The notes beneath the pieces were generated by a model. It was given only the letters and a program-made list of their open reading frames with translations, made no database searches and was not told the origin of the DNA. Below are positions 48,381-57,475 of a DNA stretch of 64,000 bases, one piece after another (the stretch's first letter is position 1; each line of letters opens with the position of its first letter). The translations under genes were made by a program, and so were the position numbers. This DNA comes from Skermanella mucosa (GTDB lineage Bacteria; Pseudomonadota; Alphaproteobacteria; Azospirillales; Azospirillaceae). Location: assembly GCF_016765655.2 (NCBI RefSeq), contig NZ_CP086106.1:5974501-6038500 (forward strand), in the 5' to 3' direction.

Positions 48381-49550
48381 ATGCCCCGCGCCTACAAGGG
48401 CCCGCGTCTCGAACTTTACGGCCCAGACACCCGGTTCGGTGCCAAAGCCAAACGTGGCTTCACCGAATACCGTTTCTACATCGTCTGGTCAGACGCCGGC
48501 AGAAAGTGCGAGCGCAGCACGGGCACGTCAGACATCGGCGTTGCTGAAAGGTGTTTCCGCACCTTCCTCGAAGCACGCGCCGACGCTGCCAGAGTCGCCA
48601 ACCAAATTGATGGCCCCCGCCGTCCTGACCAAATGAGTGTTGCCGATGTGCTCGACATTTACGGCCGCGAGCATGCTCCGCAAACGGCGGCCCCAGCCCG
48701 CATCGGCTATGCAATCGACGCGCTTCTGCCATTCTGGGCGGAGCTAGCGGTCAGCGACATCAAAGGTGAGACCGTGCGCCGGTACATGCAATTCCGCCGC
48801 GACCGGTTTGCGGCGCGTGAGGCCGAACGTGTCACCGAGCAGACCGCTCGCGGTAGGCTCCCACCACCTGCCCGCACCCTTTCGGACAATACTGTACGGC
48901 GCGAGCTAGTGATGCTTAGTGCCGCCTTGAAGTATTGCAATGAAGAAGGTTATCTGATCAACCCGCCGACGGTCTGGCTGCCGGAGAAGGGCGTGCCACG
49001 TGACAGACATCTATCCCGATCGGACATAGCTCGGCTTCTGTGGGCAGCTCGGAAATCCGCGCGCAGCCGCACGCATCTGACGCTCTATATCTTAGTCGCG
49101 TTCTACACGGGTGCACGCCGGAGTGCGATCTTGGAACTACAGTGGCAGCCGAACTCCTTAGGCGGGTGGGTAGACTTGGAGCGCGGCATAATTGACTTCC
49201 AAGGGAGCGCGCGGCGCACCAAGAAGCGCCGGAGTGCGATCCCAATTCCGGGTCGGCTGATGACGTTTCTGAAGCTGGCGCGGCGTAGGACCATGCGATA
49301 CGTGATCGAGTTTGAAGGTCGTCCGGTGCGCGATCCGAAAAAGGCTTTGGCGACGGCCGGCCGTGCCGCCGGGCTCGGAAACGTGTTCAGCCACCTGCTG
49401 AAGCATTCGGCCATCACGTACCTTTTGGGCGCTGGAGTGCCGCTGTGGGAAGTCGCCGGCTGGACCGGGACCAGCGAGGAGACAATCAGGCGCGTCTACG
49501 GCCATCACTCGCCAGACTATCTGTCGAGTGTAGTGAAGGCGCTAAGATAG
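48381..49550 (+). CDS. Tyrosine recombinase/integrase of the genomic island
   Basis: This 389-residue phage-type integrase has an N-terminal SAM-like core-binding region (about 85-195) and a catalytic domain with FYTGARRSAILELQW (first Arg), a Lys in TKKRRSAIPIP, HLLKHSAITYLLGAGV (HxxK/R variant), a conserved Trp/His in WEVAGWTG, and the final Tyr in RRVYGHHSP. It should integrate the island into the tRNA-Arg(CCG) 3' end found 120 bases downstream. The ATG overlaps the 3' part of the broken excisionase gene. The gene is intact. Confidence 0.92.
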   Translation: MPRAYKGPRLELYGPDTRFGAKAKRGFTEYRFYIVWSDAGRKCERSTGTSDIGVAERCFRTFLEARADAARVANQIDGPRRPDQMSVADVLDIYGREHAPQTAAPARIGYAIDALLPFWAELAVSDIKGETVRRYMQFRRDRFAAREAERVTEQTARGRLPPPARTLSDNTVRRELVMLSAALKYCNEEGYLINPPTVWLPEKGVPRDRHLSRSDIARLLWAARKSARSRTHLTLYILVAFYTGARRSAILELQWQPNSLGGWVDLERGIIDFQGSARRTKKRRSAIPIPGRLMTFLKLARRRTMRYVIEFEGRPVRDPKKALATAGRAAGLGNVFSHLLKHSAITYLLGAGVPLWEVAGWTGTSEETIRRVYGHHSPDYLSSVVKALR

Positions 49551-49667
49551 CACCCGTCAATCCCCGTAACATCCCGCAACGAACGCAATTTAATCATTCC
49601 GAACTTCATCCATCCACGAACAGAAAGTGAAAATTTGCAGAATGCCATGCGAACATCAACATGCATC

Positions 49668-49717
49668 CTGCCCTCCGAAGGCAGAGGTCGTACGTTCGAA
49701 TCGTATCGGGTCCGCCA
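49668..49717 (+). other. tRNA-Arg(CCG) 3' half: island attachment site
   Basis: CTGCC-CTCCGAA-GGCAG (49668-49684) forms an anticodon stem and loop with anticodon CCG. It is followed by a variable loop, a T-arm with GTTCGAATC, and an acceptor strand ending CGGGTCCGCCA at 49717. The D-arm and the 5' acceptor strand GGACCCG are absent upstream, so this is the duplicated 3' half of a tRNA-Arg gene (att site), not a functional tRNA. Confidence 0.8.
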
Positions 49718-49725
49718 TCGAATTC

Positions 49726-49758
49726 AAGGGCTTAGCTGGCAACCAGCTAAGCCCTTTT
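49726..49758 (+). terminator. Rho-independent terminator after the tRNA fragment
   Basis: AAGGGCTTAGCTGG (49726-49739), loop CAAC, then CAGCTAAGCCCTT and TTT forms a perfect stem followed by T residues. This is probably the original terminator of the tRNA-Arg gene, kept next to the attachment site. Confidence 0.85.
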
Positions 49759-50093
49759 GATTTTCAGCAAGCGCATGATCATTTATGGATACGCGCGACC
49801 AGCGGTGTCGCGGGTCGCGTGGAACCGAGGCTGAGGACACCTCAGCCCAAAGCGCGACATTGATTTGAGTTTCATGCCCGCCGCTCCAGATCGTTAGCCG
49901 AGACGCCTGTCCGGCATTCCGGGGAAACAAACCCGCTTGTCCAGCATCCGAACCACGGCCTCCCGCAGGATCATCCGGAAGGCCGCCACGGATAGCCCGG
50001 TTCAGCGTTCCGTAACAACCAGTGCCGGCGCACCTTTTGGCATGGCGTCTGTTTGCTGTTCAAAAGTCCGCCGTAGCCAGAGATTGGATATCC
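49759..50093. other. Intergenic region right of the island
   Basis: About 335 bp between the terminator and the amidotransferase gene. I see no convincing gene, RNA or operator. The host chromosome to the right of the island begins here. Confidence 0.4.
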
Positions 50094-50933
50094 GTGTCCC
50101 TTCACCTCCTGATCGTCGCCAGCGAAACGCCGGATCAAGCCGAAGCGCGCCGCCAATCCGTTGGGGCTGCGTCGCACGAGACCTATGCATCGACCGTGCG
50201 CTCGCTCGCCGAGGACGCTTCCATCGATTTCGCGTCCTGTGTCGACGGATCGAGAACGCCTTCGATCCCCGAGTTTCGTCGATATGATGGAATCTTCTTC
50301 GCCGGCTCTCCGATCCAGATGCACGAGGATACCGGGGAAAGCCGTTCGGCCGCCCGTTTCGCGGCTGATGTGTTCGAGTCCGGAACGGCCGCGTTCGGAT
50401 CATGCGCCGGTCTGCAGATCGCGGCCGTCGCGGCGGGAGGGACGTGCAAGCCGCGCGAATCGATGATGGAGGCCGGATTCGCGCGAGGGATCACGGCGAC
50501 GGAAGCCGGGCGTGATCATCCGCTCCTGCAGGGGCGGCCGATCGTCTGGGACGCCCCGGCCATGCATTTCAGCGTCATCGATACGATGCCGGAAGGCGGT
50601 GTCGTCCTGGCAAGGACGAAGAGCACGCCGATCGAAGCCGCGGAGATCAGGTCGCAGAACGGGATTTTCTGGGGCGTGCAGTATCATCCCGAGCTGACGA
50701 TCGCCGAGATCGCCGCATCCCTTCGCCGGCAGACGGACGATCTCATCGCGCAGGACATGGCAAGGGATCGCGTGGCCATCGAGTATTACGCAGCTTTGCT
50801 CGACGACCTTCACTGCGACGCTACGCGCAGGGACATTGCCTGGCGGATCGGAATCGACGACGAGATCATCGATGAGAAAAAGCGCACGAGCGAGCTGCGC
50901 AGCTTTCTGCGTCTGCTGGAGCGGCGAGCGTGA
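50094..50933 (+). CDS. Class I glutamine amidotransferase-like protein
   Basis: This 279-residue protein has a type 1 GATase fold: a GIFFAGSP oxyanion strand near 65, the nucleophile motif FGSCAGLQIAAVAAGG with the catalytic Cys, and GVQYHPELTIAEIAA with the His-Glu pair. It resembles stand-alone GATases such as GuaA-like or gamma-glutamyl hydrolases. The C-terminal 60 residues are helical and acidic/basic rich (DEIIDEKKRTSELRSFLRLLERRA). I take the GTG at 50094, giving MSLHLLIVASETPDQAE, as the natural start of the fold; the frame opens earlier at 50022. Substrate unknown. Confidence 0.8.
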   Translation: MSLHLLIVASETPDQAEARRQSVGAASHETYASTVRSLAEDASIDFASCVDGSRTPSIPEFRRYDGIFFAGSPIQMHEDTGESRSAARFAADVFESGTAAFGSCAGLQIAAVAAGGTCKPRESMMEAGFARGITATEAGRDHPLLQGRPIVWDAPAMHFSVIDTMPEGGVVLARTKSTPIEAAEIRSQNGIFWGVQYHPELTIAEIAASLRRQTDDLIAQDMARDRVAIEYYAALLDDLHCDATRRDIAWRIGIDDEIIDEKKRTSELRSFLRLLERRA

Positions 50934-50972
50934 ACCCGCTTCCGCTCAGGACATCGTCCGCCACCTCTCCCT

Positions 50973-51992
50973 TCACCCCTCCTCCTGCAAGGCGTTGAAG
51001 ACGGTGGTCTGGCGGCGGTAGAGGCTGGCGGCGTCGGCGTGGAAGCGGCCGCATTCGTCCCTCGGCACCAGGGGGAGGATGCGGAGCGTGGTCAGCGCCA
51101 GCGTGGGGTCGGCGGTGCTGCCCGGCCAGTTGCCCCAGAGATCGCATACCGGCTGCCAGCCGTCGAGCAGCCAAGCAAGGCGGTCGACCGCCTGCTTGAG
51201 GGTCGGGCCGCGGGAGTCCCAGTCTTCCAGGAGGGGGCCGGGTTCCGCCATCGCGGCATCGACCTGACGGACAAGGTCGTCGCCGATCGCCACGGTCAGC
51301 CGGGCCACGTCGGCGATCAACGCGGTCGCGTCGCCGCCGGCGCCCTCGACGCGGGCGGCGAAACCGCGGACCCGGGCGAACAGGGTGCGCAGCGGCCCCC
51401 GGCCGTCGTCGGCGTCGACGCCGAGCGGGAGGGCGACGGACGCGGCCTTCTGGATCCGGTCGAACAGGTTCTCCGGCTGCAGCGCGGCGCGGGCGGCGGC
51501 CTTGCCCGCCGGCGTCGCCAGCAGCAGCGGCGTCATGGGATAGCCGTTGACGGTCAGGCCGGGGGACGGGATCAGGCGGCGCAGCAGGTGGAACGCGGTC
51601 ACCGTGGCGACCTGGGCGCGGTCGGCCAGCAGGTCGTCGGCATCCTGGAGCATGGCTTCGCCGGCGAGGCCGCTGCGGGCGACACGGTAAGCCGCGACCT
51701 GGATGCGCTCGGGCGTGACCGCCAGGGTCGTCAGGACTTCGGCATGCAGCGTCAGGTCGTGCAGGTTCAGGCGCAGCATGTCGGGAAGCGCGCGCCACGG
51801 CAGGATATAGACGCCGCGTCCGCCCGAGAACCCGTAGACCAGCGCTTCCAGCTCGCCCTGGGCCGCCCGCCTGACGCGGGCATTGGCGAGGTCGGGCTTC
51901 TGGAACGGCACCGTGGCGCCGCGCTCCTCGAAGGTGGCGGGCACATGGTCGCCGGACAGGCGGGTCGCGAACGGCGGCAGGGTCTCGTTCAT
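50973..51992 (-). CDS. Hypothetical protein
   Basis: This 339-residue protein is unrecognised. It is mainly helical, begins MNETLPPFATRLSGDHVPATF, and lacks a signal peptide, transmembrane helix or catalytic motif that I can identify. A segment VNGYPMTPLLLATPAGKAAARAALQPENLFDRI suggests a compact helical domain. It ends converging with the amidotransferase gene, and it lies downstream of the next hypothetical gene on the same strand, so the two may form an operon. Confidence 0.7.
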   Translation of the reverse strand: MNETLPPFATRLSGDHVPATFEERGATVPFQKPDLANARVRRAAQGELEALVYGFSGGRGVYILPWRALPDMLRLNLHDLTLHAEVLTTLAVTPERIQVAAYRVARSGLAGEAMLQDADDLLADRAQVATVTAFHLLRRLIPSPGLTVNGYPMTPLLLATPAGKAAARAALQPENLFDRIQKAASVALPLGVDADDGRGPLRTLFARVRGFAARVEGAGGDATALIADVARLTVAIGDDLVRQVDAAMAEPGPLLEDWDSRGPTLKQAVDRLAWLLDGWQPVCDLWGNWPGSTADPTLALTTLRILPLVPRDECGRFHADAASLYRRQTTVFNALQEEG

Positions 51993-52086
51993 GGTGGGCG
52001 ACTCTTGGGAAAGGGATGCCGGACGATGATGCGCCCGAGGAATTGAAGAATTGCTTGCCGACGGGCAACCCCACGTGGAAGGCCGC

Positions 52087-53583
52087 TCACCCGCCCCGGG
52101 CCGGGGCGCAGCAGGACCGGACGATCTCCGACAGGAAGGCCTCCCGGGTCTTGGGGGCCGGCCGGCCGGTCGCGTCGACGAAGGCGGTCTGGAGGAAAGT
52201 CAGGACGCTTTCCTGCGGGCAGAGCTGCTCGAAGGCGTGTGCCGCCCGCGCCGCGACGCGCAGCGCGCGGTCGGCCAGCGCCGGGTCGGGAGCAGGGTCG
52301 GGCGGCGATCCGGGCGCAGGCGCGGCGCCGGCGAGGATACCTGATCCGGTATCGGGGTCGGGACGCGCCAGGGCGGCGATCCGCCGCCGGGTCGCGGCCA
52401 TCAGGCGCTCGACCGAGGCGGCGGTCATGTCCGCGAAACCGGCTCCGGCGCAGACCTCGCGGCCGACCGACAGCATCTCGACCGCCGCCGACAGGGCGGC
52501 GACGAACTCCGATTCGTCCCGGGTCCGGGGCATCGCGGGGAGGCGTTCGATCATCCCGTCCACGTTGGGCATCAGCCGGTCGCGGACCGTCGCCTTGAGG
52601 TCTTCGCCCAGGCGCTCGGCGGCGGCCGTCCCGGCGCGGCCCATGGGCTGGGCGCGCAGCACGGCCAGCCGTTCGGCGGCCGGGCGGAGCCCGCGCGCCA
52701 GCGACGGGGGGTCCAGGTCGCGCGCCGCTTCCTCGGCGGTCTCCAGCCCGATGTCCTGGCGGGCGTCGTCGGCGGTGCAGCGCACGATGTCGGACAGGAT
52801 GCGGACGACCTCCTTGGACCGGTGGCGGCCGAGTGCCGTGGCGAAGTCGGGGAAGGCGCCGCGCGACAGGGGGGAACGCGCCAGGGAGAGCAGCAGGACA
52901 TGCATGGCGAGGGCATCGTCCGCGGCGGCGCGCAGGAATTCCGACACCGCCGGGTCGGTCCGGCCCCGGGCGAGGTCCTGGCGGATGCGCCAGAGATCGA
53001 AGCGCAGTCCGATCGCCAGGTCCATTTCCGGAACGATGTCCCAGATGTCGGGATGGATGCGCTTGCCCACGTTGGCGATGGCGGGGTTTCCCACCGCCGC
53101 GGAGCGCATGGCCGACAGGGTCCCCCGGCCCGCCTCGAACAGGGGATGGTCGAGGGCGTCGCGGTCCGGCCGGAGCGGCAGCGGAAACTCCTCGGTCGGG
53201 CCGCGCAGCAGGCCGGGCACGGTCGCGGGCCTGGTCAGCAGCCGCCAGAACGGCATCAGGATACGGCGGGGGATCAGCCCAGCCGGCCGCACCCGGGGGT
53301 TCCGGTCGGTAAGAAGGTCCTCGAACGGCAGGCAGAACAGCCGCATGGGCGTGAGCACCTTGGGCGGCCGGGTCGCCCGCAGGCGGGGACGAAGCGCGTC
53401 CTCCAGCGCCGCGCGGGCGGGGGATGGCGGCAGTTCCGCCGAATAGCGGTGGATCCGCTCGATGGTCCGAGCCGGCAGGGTCGCGATCTCCTCCGCCGTC
53501 GGCAGCACCATGCCGGGGGCCATCCCGGCAACCACGTCCGCGGACCCGGCGTGCATCTTCAGGTCAAGGGCGGGGGCCGGCAT
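52087..53583 (-). CDS. Hypothetical protein
   Basis: This 498-residue protein is unrecognised. It is rich in Ala and Arg, with helical stretches and a Pro/Asp-rich low-complexity segment (PDPDTGSGILAGAAPAPGSPP, about 430-455). It has no signal peptide, and I cannot see catalytic motifs. It lies 94 bases upstream of the 339-residue hypothetical gene on the same strand, a likely two-gene unit. GC-rich codon use is similar to flanking core genes, so it is probably a host gene and not part of the island. Confidence 0.7.
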   Translation of the reverse strand: MPAPALDLKMHAGSADVVAGMAPGMVLPTAEEIATLPARTIERIHRYSAELPPSPARAALEDALRPRLRATRPPKVLTPMRLFCLPFEDLLTDRNPRVRPAGLIPRRILMPFWRLLTRPATVPGLLRGPTEEFPLPLRPDRDALDHPLFEAGRGTLSAMRSAAVGNPAIANVGKRIHPDIWDIVPEMDLAIGLRFDLWRIRQDLARGRTDPAVSEFLRAAADDALAMHVLLLSLARSPLSRGAFPDFATALGRHRSKEVVRILSDIVRCTADDARQDIGLETAEEAARDLDPPSLARGLRPAAERLAVLRAQPMGRAGTAAAERLGEDLKATVRDRLMPNVDGMIERLPAMPRTRDESEFVAALSAAVEMLSVGREVCAGAGFADMTAASVERLMAATRRRIAALARPDPDTGSGILAGAAPAPGSPPDPAPDPALADRALRVAARAAHAFEQLCPQESVLTFLQTAFVDATGRPAPKTREAFLSEIVRSCCAPARGG

Positions 53584-53719
53584 GGAACCGCCCTTTCGAC
53601 TGGACTCGGATCATTCCCCGCCGGCTCCCCCTCTCAGCATGGTCTTGCGCAGCATTTCCTTAGAAACCGTAGCTTGCATATTATTATATTCAGGTTAAGG
53701 GAAATGCCGCCGTTCGCCT

Positions 53720-55387
53720 TCAGCTCCAGCTTTCCACGGCGCCCTGGCGCCGGCCGCGCAGCCGGGACGGCGCCACCGGCTCCAGTTGCTTCGGCGTCGA
53801 GACCGGCGTCCAGACCGGAACCGGCGTGGCCTTGCCGAACAGCCATCCCTGGCCCAGGGTGACGCCGATTCCGCGGAGGAAATCGCTTTGGGCGGCGGTT
53901 TCCACCATTTCACCGACGGTCCTGATCTCCAGGTCGCCGCACAGCCGGGCGAGCCCGCGCAGCAGGGTGTCGTCCCGCCGCGATCCGCCGATCCGCCTGA
54001 TGTAGGAACCGTCGATCTTCACCCCGTCTATGGCCAACGCCTGGAGATATTGGAAAGACGCCGCACCGGCCCCGAAATCGTCGAGATACACGGCGAAGCC
54101 GCGCCGCCTCACCTGCTGGATCACCTGGTCGGCCCGGGCCAAGTCGCGCAGCCGGGCGCTTTCGGTGATCTCCAGCGACAGCCGGCCGGCAAGGTCCCGG
54201 TTCTCGTCCAGCAGCGCCAGCAGCAGCCGGATGAACACGGCGTTCTCCAGCGACTGGCCGGAAAGGTTGACCGCGAGGCGGAGCGGCCCGGCCCCGCGCT
54301 CCCGGTCCCGGGACCGCATCGCCGAGATCGACCGCGTGCAGACGGCGAAGTCGAACTTCTCGATGACGCCGATCTCCTCCGCGAACTGGACCTTCTCGAA
54401 GGGGCTGCTGCCGTCCTTGAAGCGGGCCAGGACCTCGAAATGGTGAAGCGCCCCGGTCGCGAGCTCAACGATCGGCTGGAAGGACAGGTCGAACTTCTCT
54501 TCCCGAATGACCTCCGCGAAGTCGTTCATGCGCCGGATCGCGGTATCGACCATCTGCTCGAACGCCTGGGTCATCGATCCGGGCAGCGCCGCCGCCGGAC
54601 CCTGGGTGGAGAACCGGTTGACCGCGAAGCGGACCGCCTGCAGCAGTTCGTCCTGTCCCAGCCCGCCGGAGTCGAGCGCCATGTCGTGGGCGCTGAGCCC
54701 GAGGTCGATGCCGTTGCGGGCTCCCTCCTCCGTGATGTCGGCCAGGCCCTGGCGCAGGATGGAGTCGCCGCCCCTGTGGGTGACGCCGAAGCGCGCCTCG
54801 CCCAGCCGGGCAGCGGCGTTGCCGTCGACCGCCGAATTCCGCAGCAGGGTACTGATCCGCTGCACCAGGGTGTTGCACATGGCCGGATCGCTTTGCGCCA
54901 GGCCGAGCAGCCCCGGCGCCTCGACGAGCGTCATGTTGGCGCCGGCCCCGCCCGCCCGGCTCGCGGCCTCGACGAAGTCCTCGATGCCGACGAGTCCGGC
55001 CCCGGGATCGGCCCCGGTCTCGCCGGCGGCGGGAAGGGCCGTCAGCACGCAGGACAGCCACTCCTGCGGTCCCGCCAGCCGGCAGGCGCTGAGCGACGCG
55101 CGCCGGGCCGGTTCGCCGATGCCCAAGCCGGCGGGCGCCATGCGAACCTCCAGCGGCCCGGATCGCCCCTGCGGCCCGAGGGTCGCCGCAAGGCCGCGGA
55201 CCGCCTTCCGGTCCGCCGGGTCGAACAGGTCGAGCCAATCCCTGCCGATCAACTCATCGTCGCGCCGATCCGTCAGCGTCGAGGCCGCGCCGATGGCAAA
55301 CCGGATTTCGCCGCCAGGACCGACCTCGATCAGCAGATCGGCTGCCGCGAAGGCGAAGGAGATGAACCTCTGAAGTTGGCTTTTCAT
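53720..55387 (-). CDS. PAS-EAL protein (putative c-di-GMP phosphodiesterase)
   Basis: This 555-residue cytoplasmic protein has an N-terminal PAS-like domain (about 10-75), a middle region, and an EAL domain from about residue 300. The EAL motif reads FEVLARF. Other catalytic positions seem kept: LAVNLSGQSL (Asn), LEITES (Glu), YLDDFGAG (Asp-Asp), VKIDGSYIR (Lys) and VGEMVET (Glu). It may hydrolyse c-di-GMP, though EVL instead of EAL leaves some doubt. I start at the ATG of MKSQLQRF. It is divergent from the globin-coupled chemoreceptor gene, which carries a PilZ domain. Confidence 0.85.
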   Translation of the reverse strand: MKSQLQRFISFAFAAADLLIEVGPGGEIRFAIGAASTLTDRRDDELIGRDWLDLFDPADRKAVRGLAATLGPQGRSGPLEVRMAPAGLGIGEPARRASLSACRLAGPQEWLSCVLTALPAAGETGADPGAGLVGIEDFVEAASRAGGAGANMTLVEAPGLLGLAQSDPAMCNTLVQRISTLLRNSAVDGNAAARLGEARFGVTHRGGDSILRQGLADITEEGARNGIDLGLSAHDMALDSGGLGQDELLQAVRFAVNRFSTQGPAAALPGSMTQAFEQMVDTAIRRMNDFAEVIREEKFDLSFQPIVELATGALHHFEVLARFKDGSSPFEKVQFAEEIGVIEKFDFAVCTRSISAMRSRDRERGAGPLRLAVNLSGQSLENAVFIRLLLALLDENRDLAGRLSLEITESARLRDLARADQVIQQVRRRGFAVYLDDFGAGAASFQYLQALAIDGVKIDGSYIRRIGGSRRDDTLLRGLARLCGDLEIRTVGEMVETAAQSDFLRGIGVTLGQGWLFGKATPVPVWTPVSTPKQLEPVAPSRLRGRRQGAVESWS

Positions 55388-55636
55388 TGATCGGTCTCGA
55401 TGAAACGATTTTAGCTTTCCCCTTCCCAATCCTACTTGGAGGTTACTTCGAAAGGTAAAAACCTTAGTTATACATTTGGTTATAGGCAGATCCGGAGCAT
55501 TGAAATAATCAACTTATGAATCCCGGCATAAATCCAAATTTTGCAACATAAAGTAATCATATCAAGAAATAATTCATTGCTTGAACATATCCTGGCTTCG
55601 GCAGGGGAAAGCTTCTCATCGATTCCAGAGGACTTT

Positions 55637-57325
55637 ATGAGTGTAGACGACAATAATCCTTCATGGCTCGCGTCGGACAGCCAGTCGCGGCGCCTGGCCG
55701 TGTTCCGCCTGACCGACGCCGACATCGACCTGGTCCGAGAGCAGAGATCCTTTGCCGAACAGCGTCTCCCGGCTCTGCTGGAACAGTGGCAGTCCCGTTT
55801 CGCCGCCTGGCCCGAGATCCAGTCGGCGCTGGCCAACCCCGCCGTCCATGCCGTCCGGGTGCGGCACTGGGTCCGTGCCGTGTCCGGCCGGATCGACGAC
55901 GATTTCATGCGGTCGGCGACCCAGCTCGCCCGGACCTTCTATGAGAACGGCGTGCCCGGCTATGCGGTCGCGGTCTGCCACAACGTCGTGGTCACCGGCA
56001 TCGTCGAGGAGTTGGGGCTGGAGGCCGGGGGGAACGGTCTCGGCTCGCTGCTCCGGTCCGGCGACGCGGCCCGGAAGCTGGCGCTGCGCAACGCGCTGAC
56101 CAAGCTGGCCTGGCTCGACCTGGAGCTGCTGCTGGAGACCTACGCCGAGGCCGAGGCGGAAACCAGGACCGCGGCGCTCCAGGCGATGGCGGAGACGGTG
56201 GAGCGGGAAGCCCGCTCGGCGGTCGAACGGGTCGCCGTCCATACCGACGGCATGGCCCGTGAAGCCGAGGGCATGGCGGAGTCGGCGGAGCGGGTCGGCG
56301 CCAGCTCCCGCACCGTGGCCGCTGCGGCCAACCAGGCGCTCGCCAATGCCCAGACGGTCGCGGCCGCGACCGAGCAGCTGGCGGCCTCGATCCGCGAGAT
56401 CACCGCCCAGGTGGCCCATTCGGGCGCGGTGACCCGCCGCGCCGTGGAGAGCGGCGAGCGCACCCAGGCGACCATCGGCTCGCTGTCCCTGGCGGTCGGC
56501 AAGATCGACGAGGTCGCCAAGCTGATCAGCGCCATCGCGGGCCAGACCAACCTGCTGGCGCTGAACGCGACGATCGAGGCGGCACGGGCCGGGGAGGCCG
56601 GCAAGGGCTTCGCCGTGGTGGCCCAGGAGGTCAAGAACCTGGCCAACCAGACGGCTCGCTCGACCGAGGAGATCACCCGCCAGATCAGCGAGATCCAGAG
56701 CGTGACCGCGACCGCCGTCGGCGCCGTCGCGGAGATCGGCCAGACCATCGGCGAGATCGACCGGGTGTCCGGGGCGATCGCCGCGGCCATGGAGGAACAG
56801 GCCGCCGCGACCCACGAGATCAGCCGCAACGTCGCCGAGACCACGGTGGCCGCGCAGGAGGTTTCGATCCGCATCTCCGAGGTGTCGAGCGAGGCGGTCC
56901 AGACCGGCGAGCAGGCGGCCCAGGTGAAGGCCGGCTCCAGCGGGGTGGCGGTCAGCATCGACGAGCTCCGCCGGGTCCTGGTCCGGGTCGTCCGCACCTC
57001 CACCGCCGAGGCGAACCGGCGGCGCGACGAACGCTTCGAAGTGGACGAACCCTGCTCGGTCGAGTTCGGGTCGGACCGGCGGACCGCCAGGATCGCGAAC
57101 CTGTCGGAAGGCGGGGCGATGATCACCGGCGTTTCCGGCATCCGCGTCGGCGCCCAGGGGGTCCTGGCGCTGGACCGCCGCGGCGTCCGGGTACGCTTCG
57201 ACGTGCTGGACGGCGACGGCGGCGCGCTGCATGTCCGTTTCACCGCGCAGGACATGGAGAATCCGCGTTTCGCGGCGGCGTTCGACGCGATCACGGGCGG
57301 GCTGCGGCCGGCGGTGGCCGCGTAG
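55637..57325 (+). CDS. Globin-coupled chemoreceptor with C-terminal PilZ domain
   Basis: This 562-residue soluble receptor has three parts. Residues about 15-160 form a protoglobin-type sensor ([20 protein letters not shown], with a candidate proximal His in [10 protein letters not shown]), which should bind heme and O2, CO or NO. Residues about 170-440 form a coiled-coil chemotaxis signalling domain with the conserved tip [20 protein letters not shown]. Residues about 458-555 form a PilZ domain ([23 protein letters not shown]), which typically binds c-di-GMP. No transmembrane segment is present. The start at 55637 follows AGAGGAC. It joins gas sensing, chemotaxis and c-di-GMP in one chain. 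Confidence 0.9.
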   Translation: MSVDDNNPSWLASDSQSRRLAVFRLTDADIDLVREQRSFAEQRLPALLEQWQSRFAAWPEIQSALANPAVHAVRVRHWVRAVSGRIDDDFMRSATQLARTFYENGVPGYAVAVCHNVVVTGIVEELGLEAGGNGLGSLLRSGDAARKLALRNALTKLAWLDLELLLETYAEAEAETRTAALQAMAETVEREARSAVERVAVHTDGMAREAEGMAESAERVGASSRTVAAAANQALANAQTVAAATEQLAASIREITAQVAHSGAVTRRAVESGERTQATIGSLSLAVGKIDEVAKLISAIAGQTNLLALNATIEAARAGEAGKGFAVVAQEVKNLANQTARSTEEITRQISEIQSVTATAVGAVAEIGQTIGEIDRVSGAIAAAMEEQAAATHEISRNVAETTVAAQEVSIRISEVSSEAVQTGEQAAQVKAGSSGVAVSIDELRRVLVRVVRTSTAEANRRRDERFEVDEPCSVEFGSDRRTARIANLSEGGAMITGVSGIRVGAQGVLALDRRGVRVRFDVLDGDGGALHVRFTAQDMENPRFAAAFDAITGGLRPAVAA

Positions 57326-57396
57326 GGGGGCGGCACGGGGGGGCGGCACGGGGGGACGGTACCGGGGGGACGGTGCCGGGGGAACGGGGGGCCGTC

Positions 57397-57410
57397 TTGA
57401 CGCAGGTTAA
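57397..57410. promoter_or_regulatory. FNR-like site upstream of the alcohol dehydrogenase gene
   Basis: TTGACGCAGGTTAA matches TTGAY-N4-RTCAA except for one position (GTTAA for GTCAA). The centre is 72 bases before the ATG at 57476, allowing a -41.5 placement. It shares the wider context TCTTGA-N6-GGTTAAGG with the site at 58473. Confidence 0.6.
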
Positions 57411-57475
57411 GGGACGGTCCCCGGCGATCGGGCAGGATCGCGTCCGACAGGACACGAGCCACGAAAGCACCCCCC

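Larger units (their letters stand above)
46743..48400 (+). pseudogene. Excisionase-like helix-turn-helix gene split by IS256
   Basis: The 5' part (46743-46865) encodes MATQIDPDRIYSLAEAAPLI then HSSIKTRSLREAIATGRLRG. The 3' part after the insertion encodes SKIGRTVLVTGADIITYLERA. Joined, they give a MerR/excisionase-type winged helix (SLAEAA...REAIATGRL...KIGRTVLVTGADI). The junction carries GGGCAT on both sides of the IS256. The run of G differs by two bases between the copies. The protein can no longer be made, so excision control is probably lost. Confidence 0.72.

Noticed and set aside
49621-49717. A complete tRNA gene at the island end
   Set aside because: Only the part from the anticodon stem onward can fold; no D-arm and no 5' acceptor strand are present.
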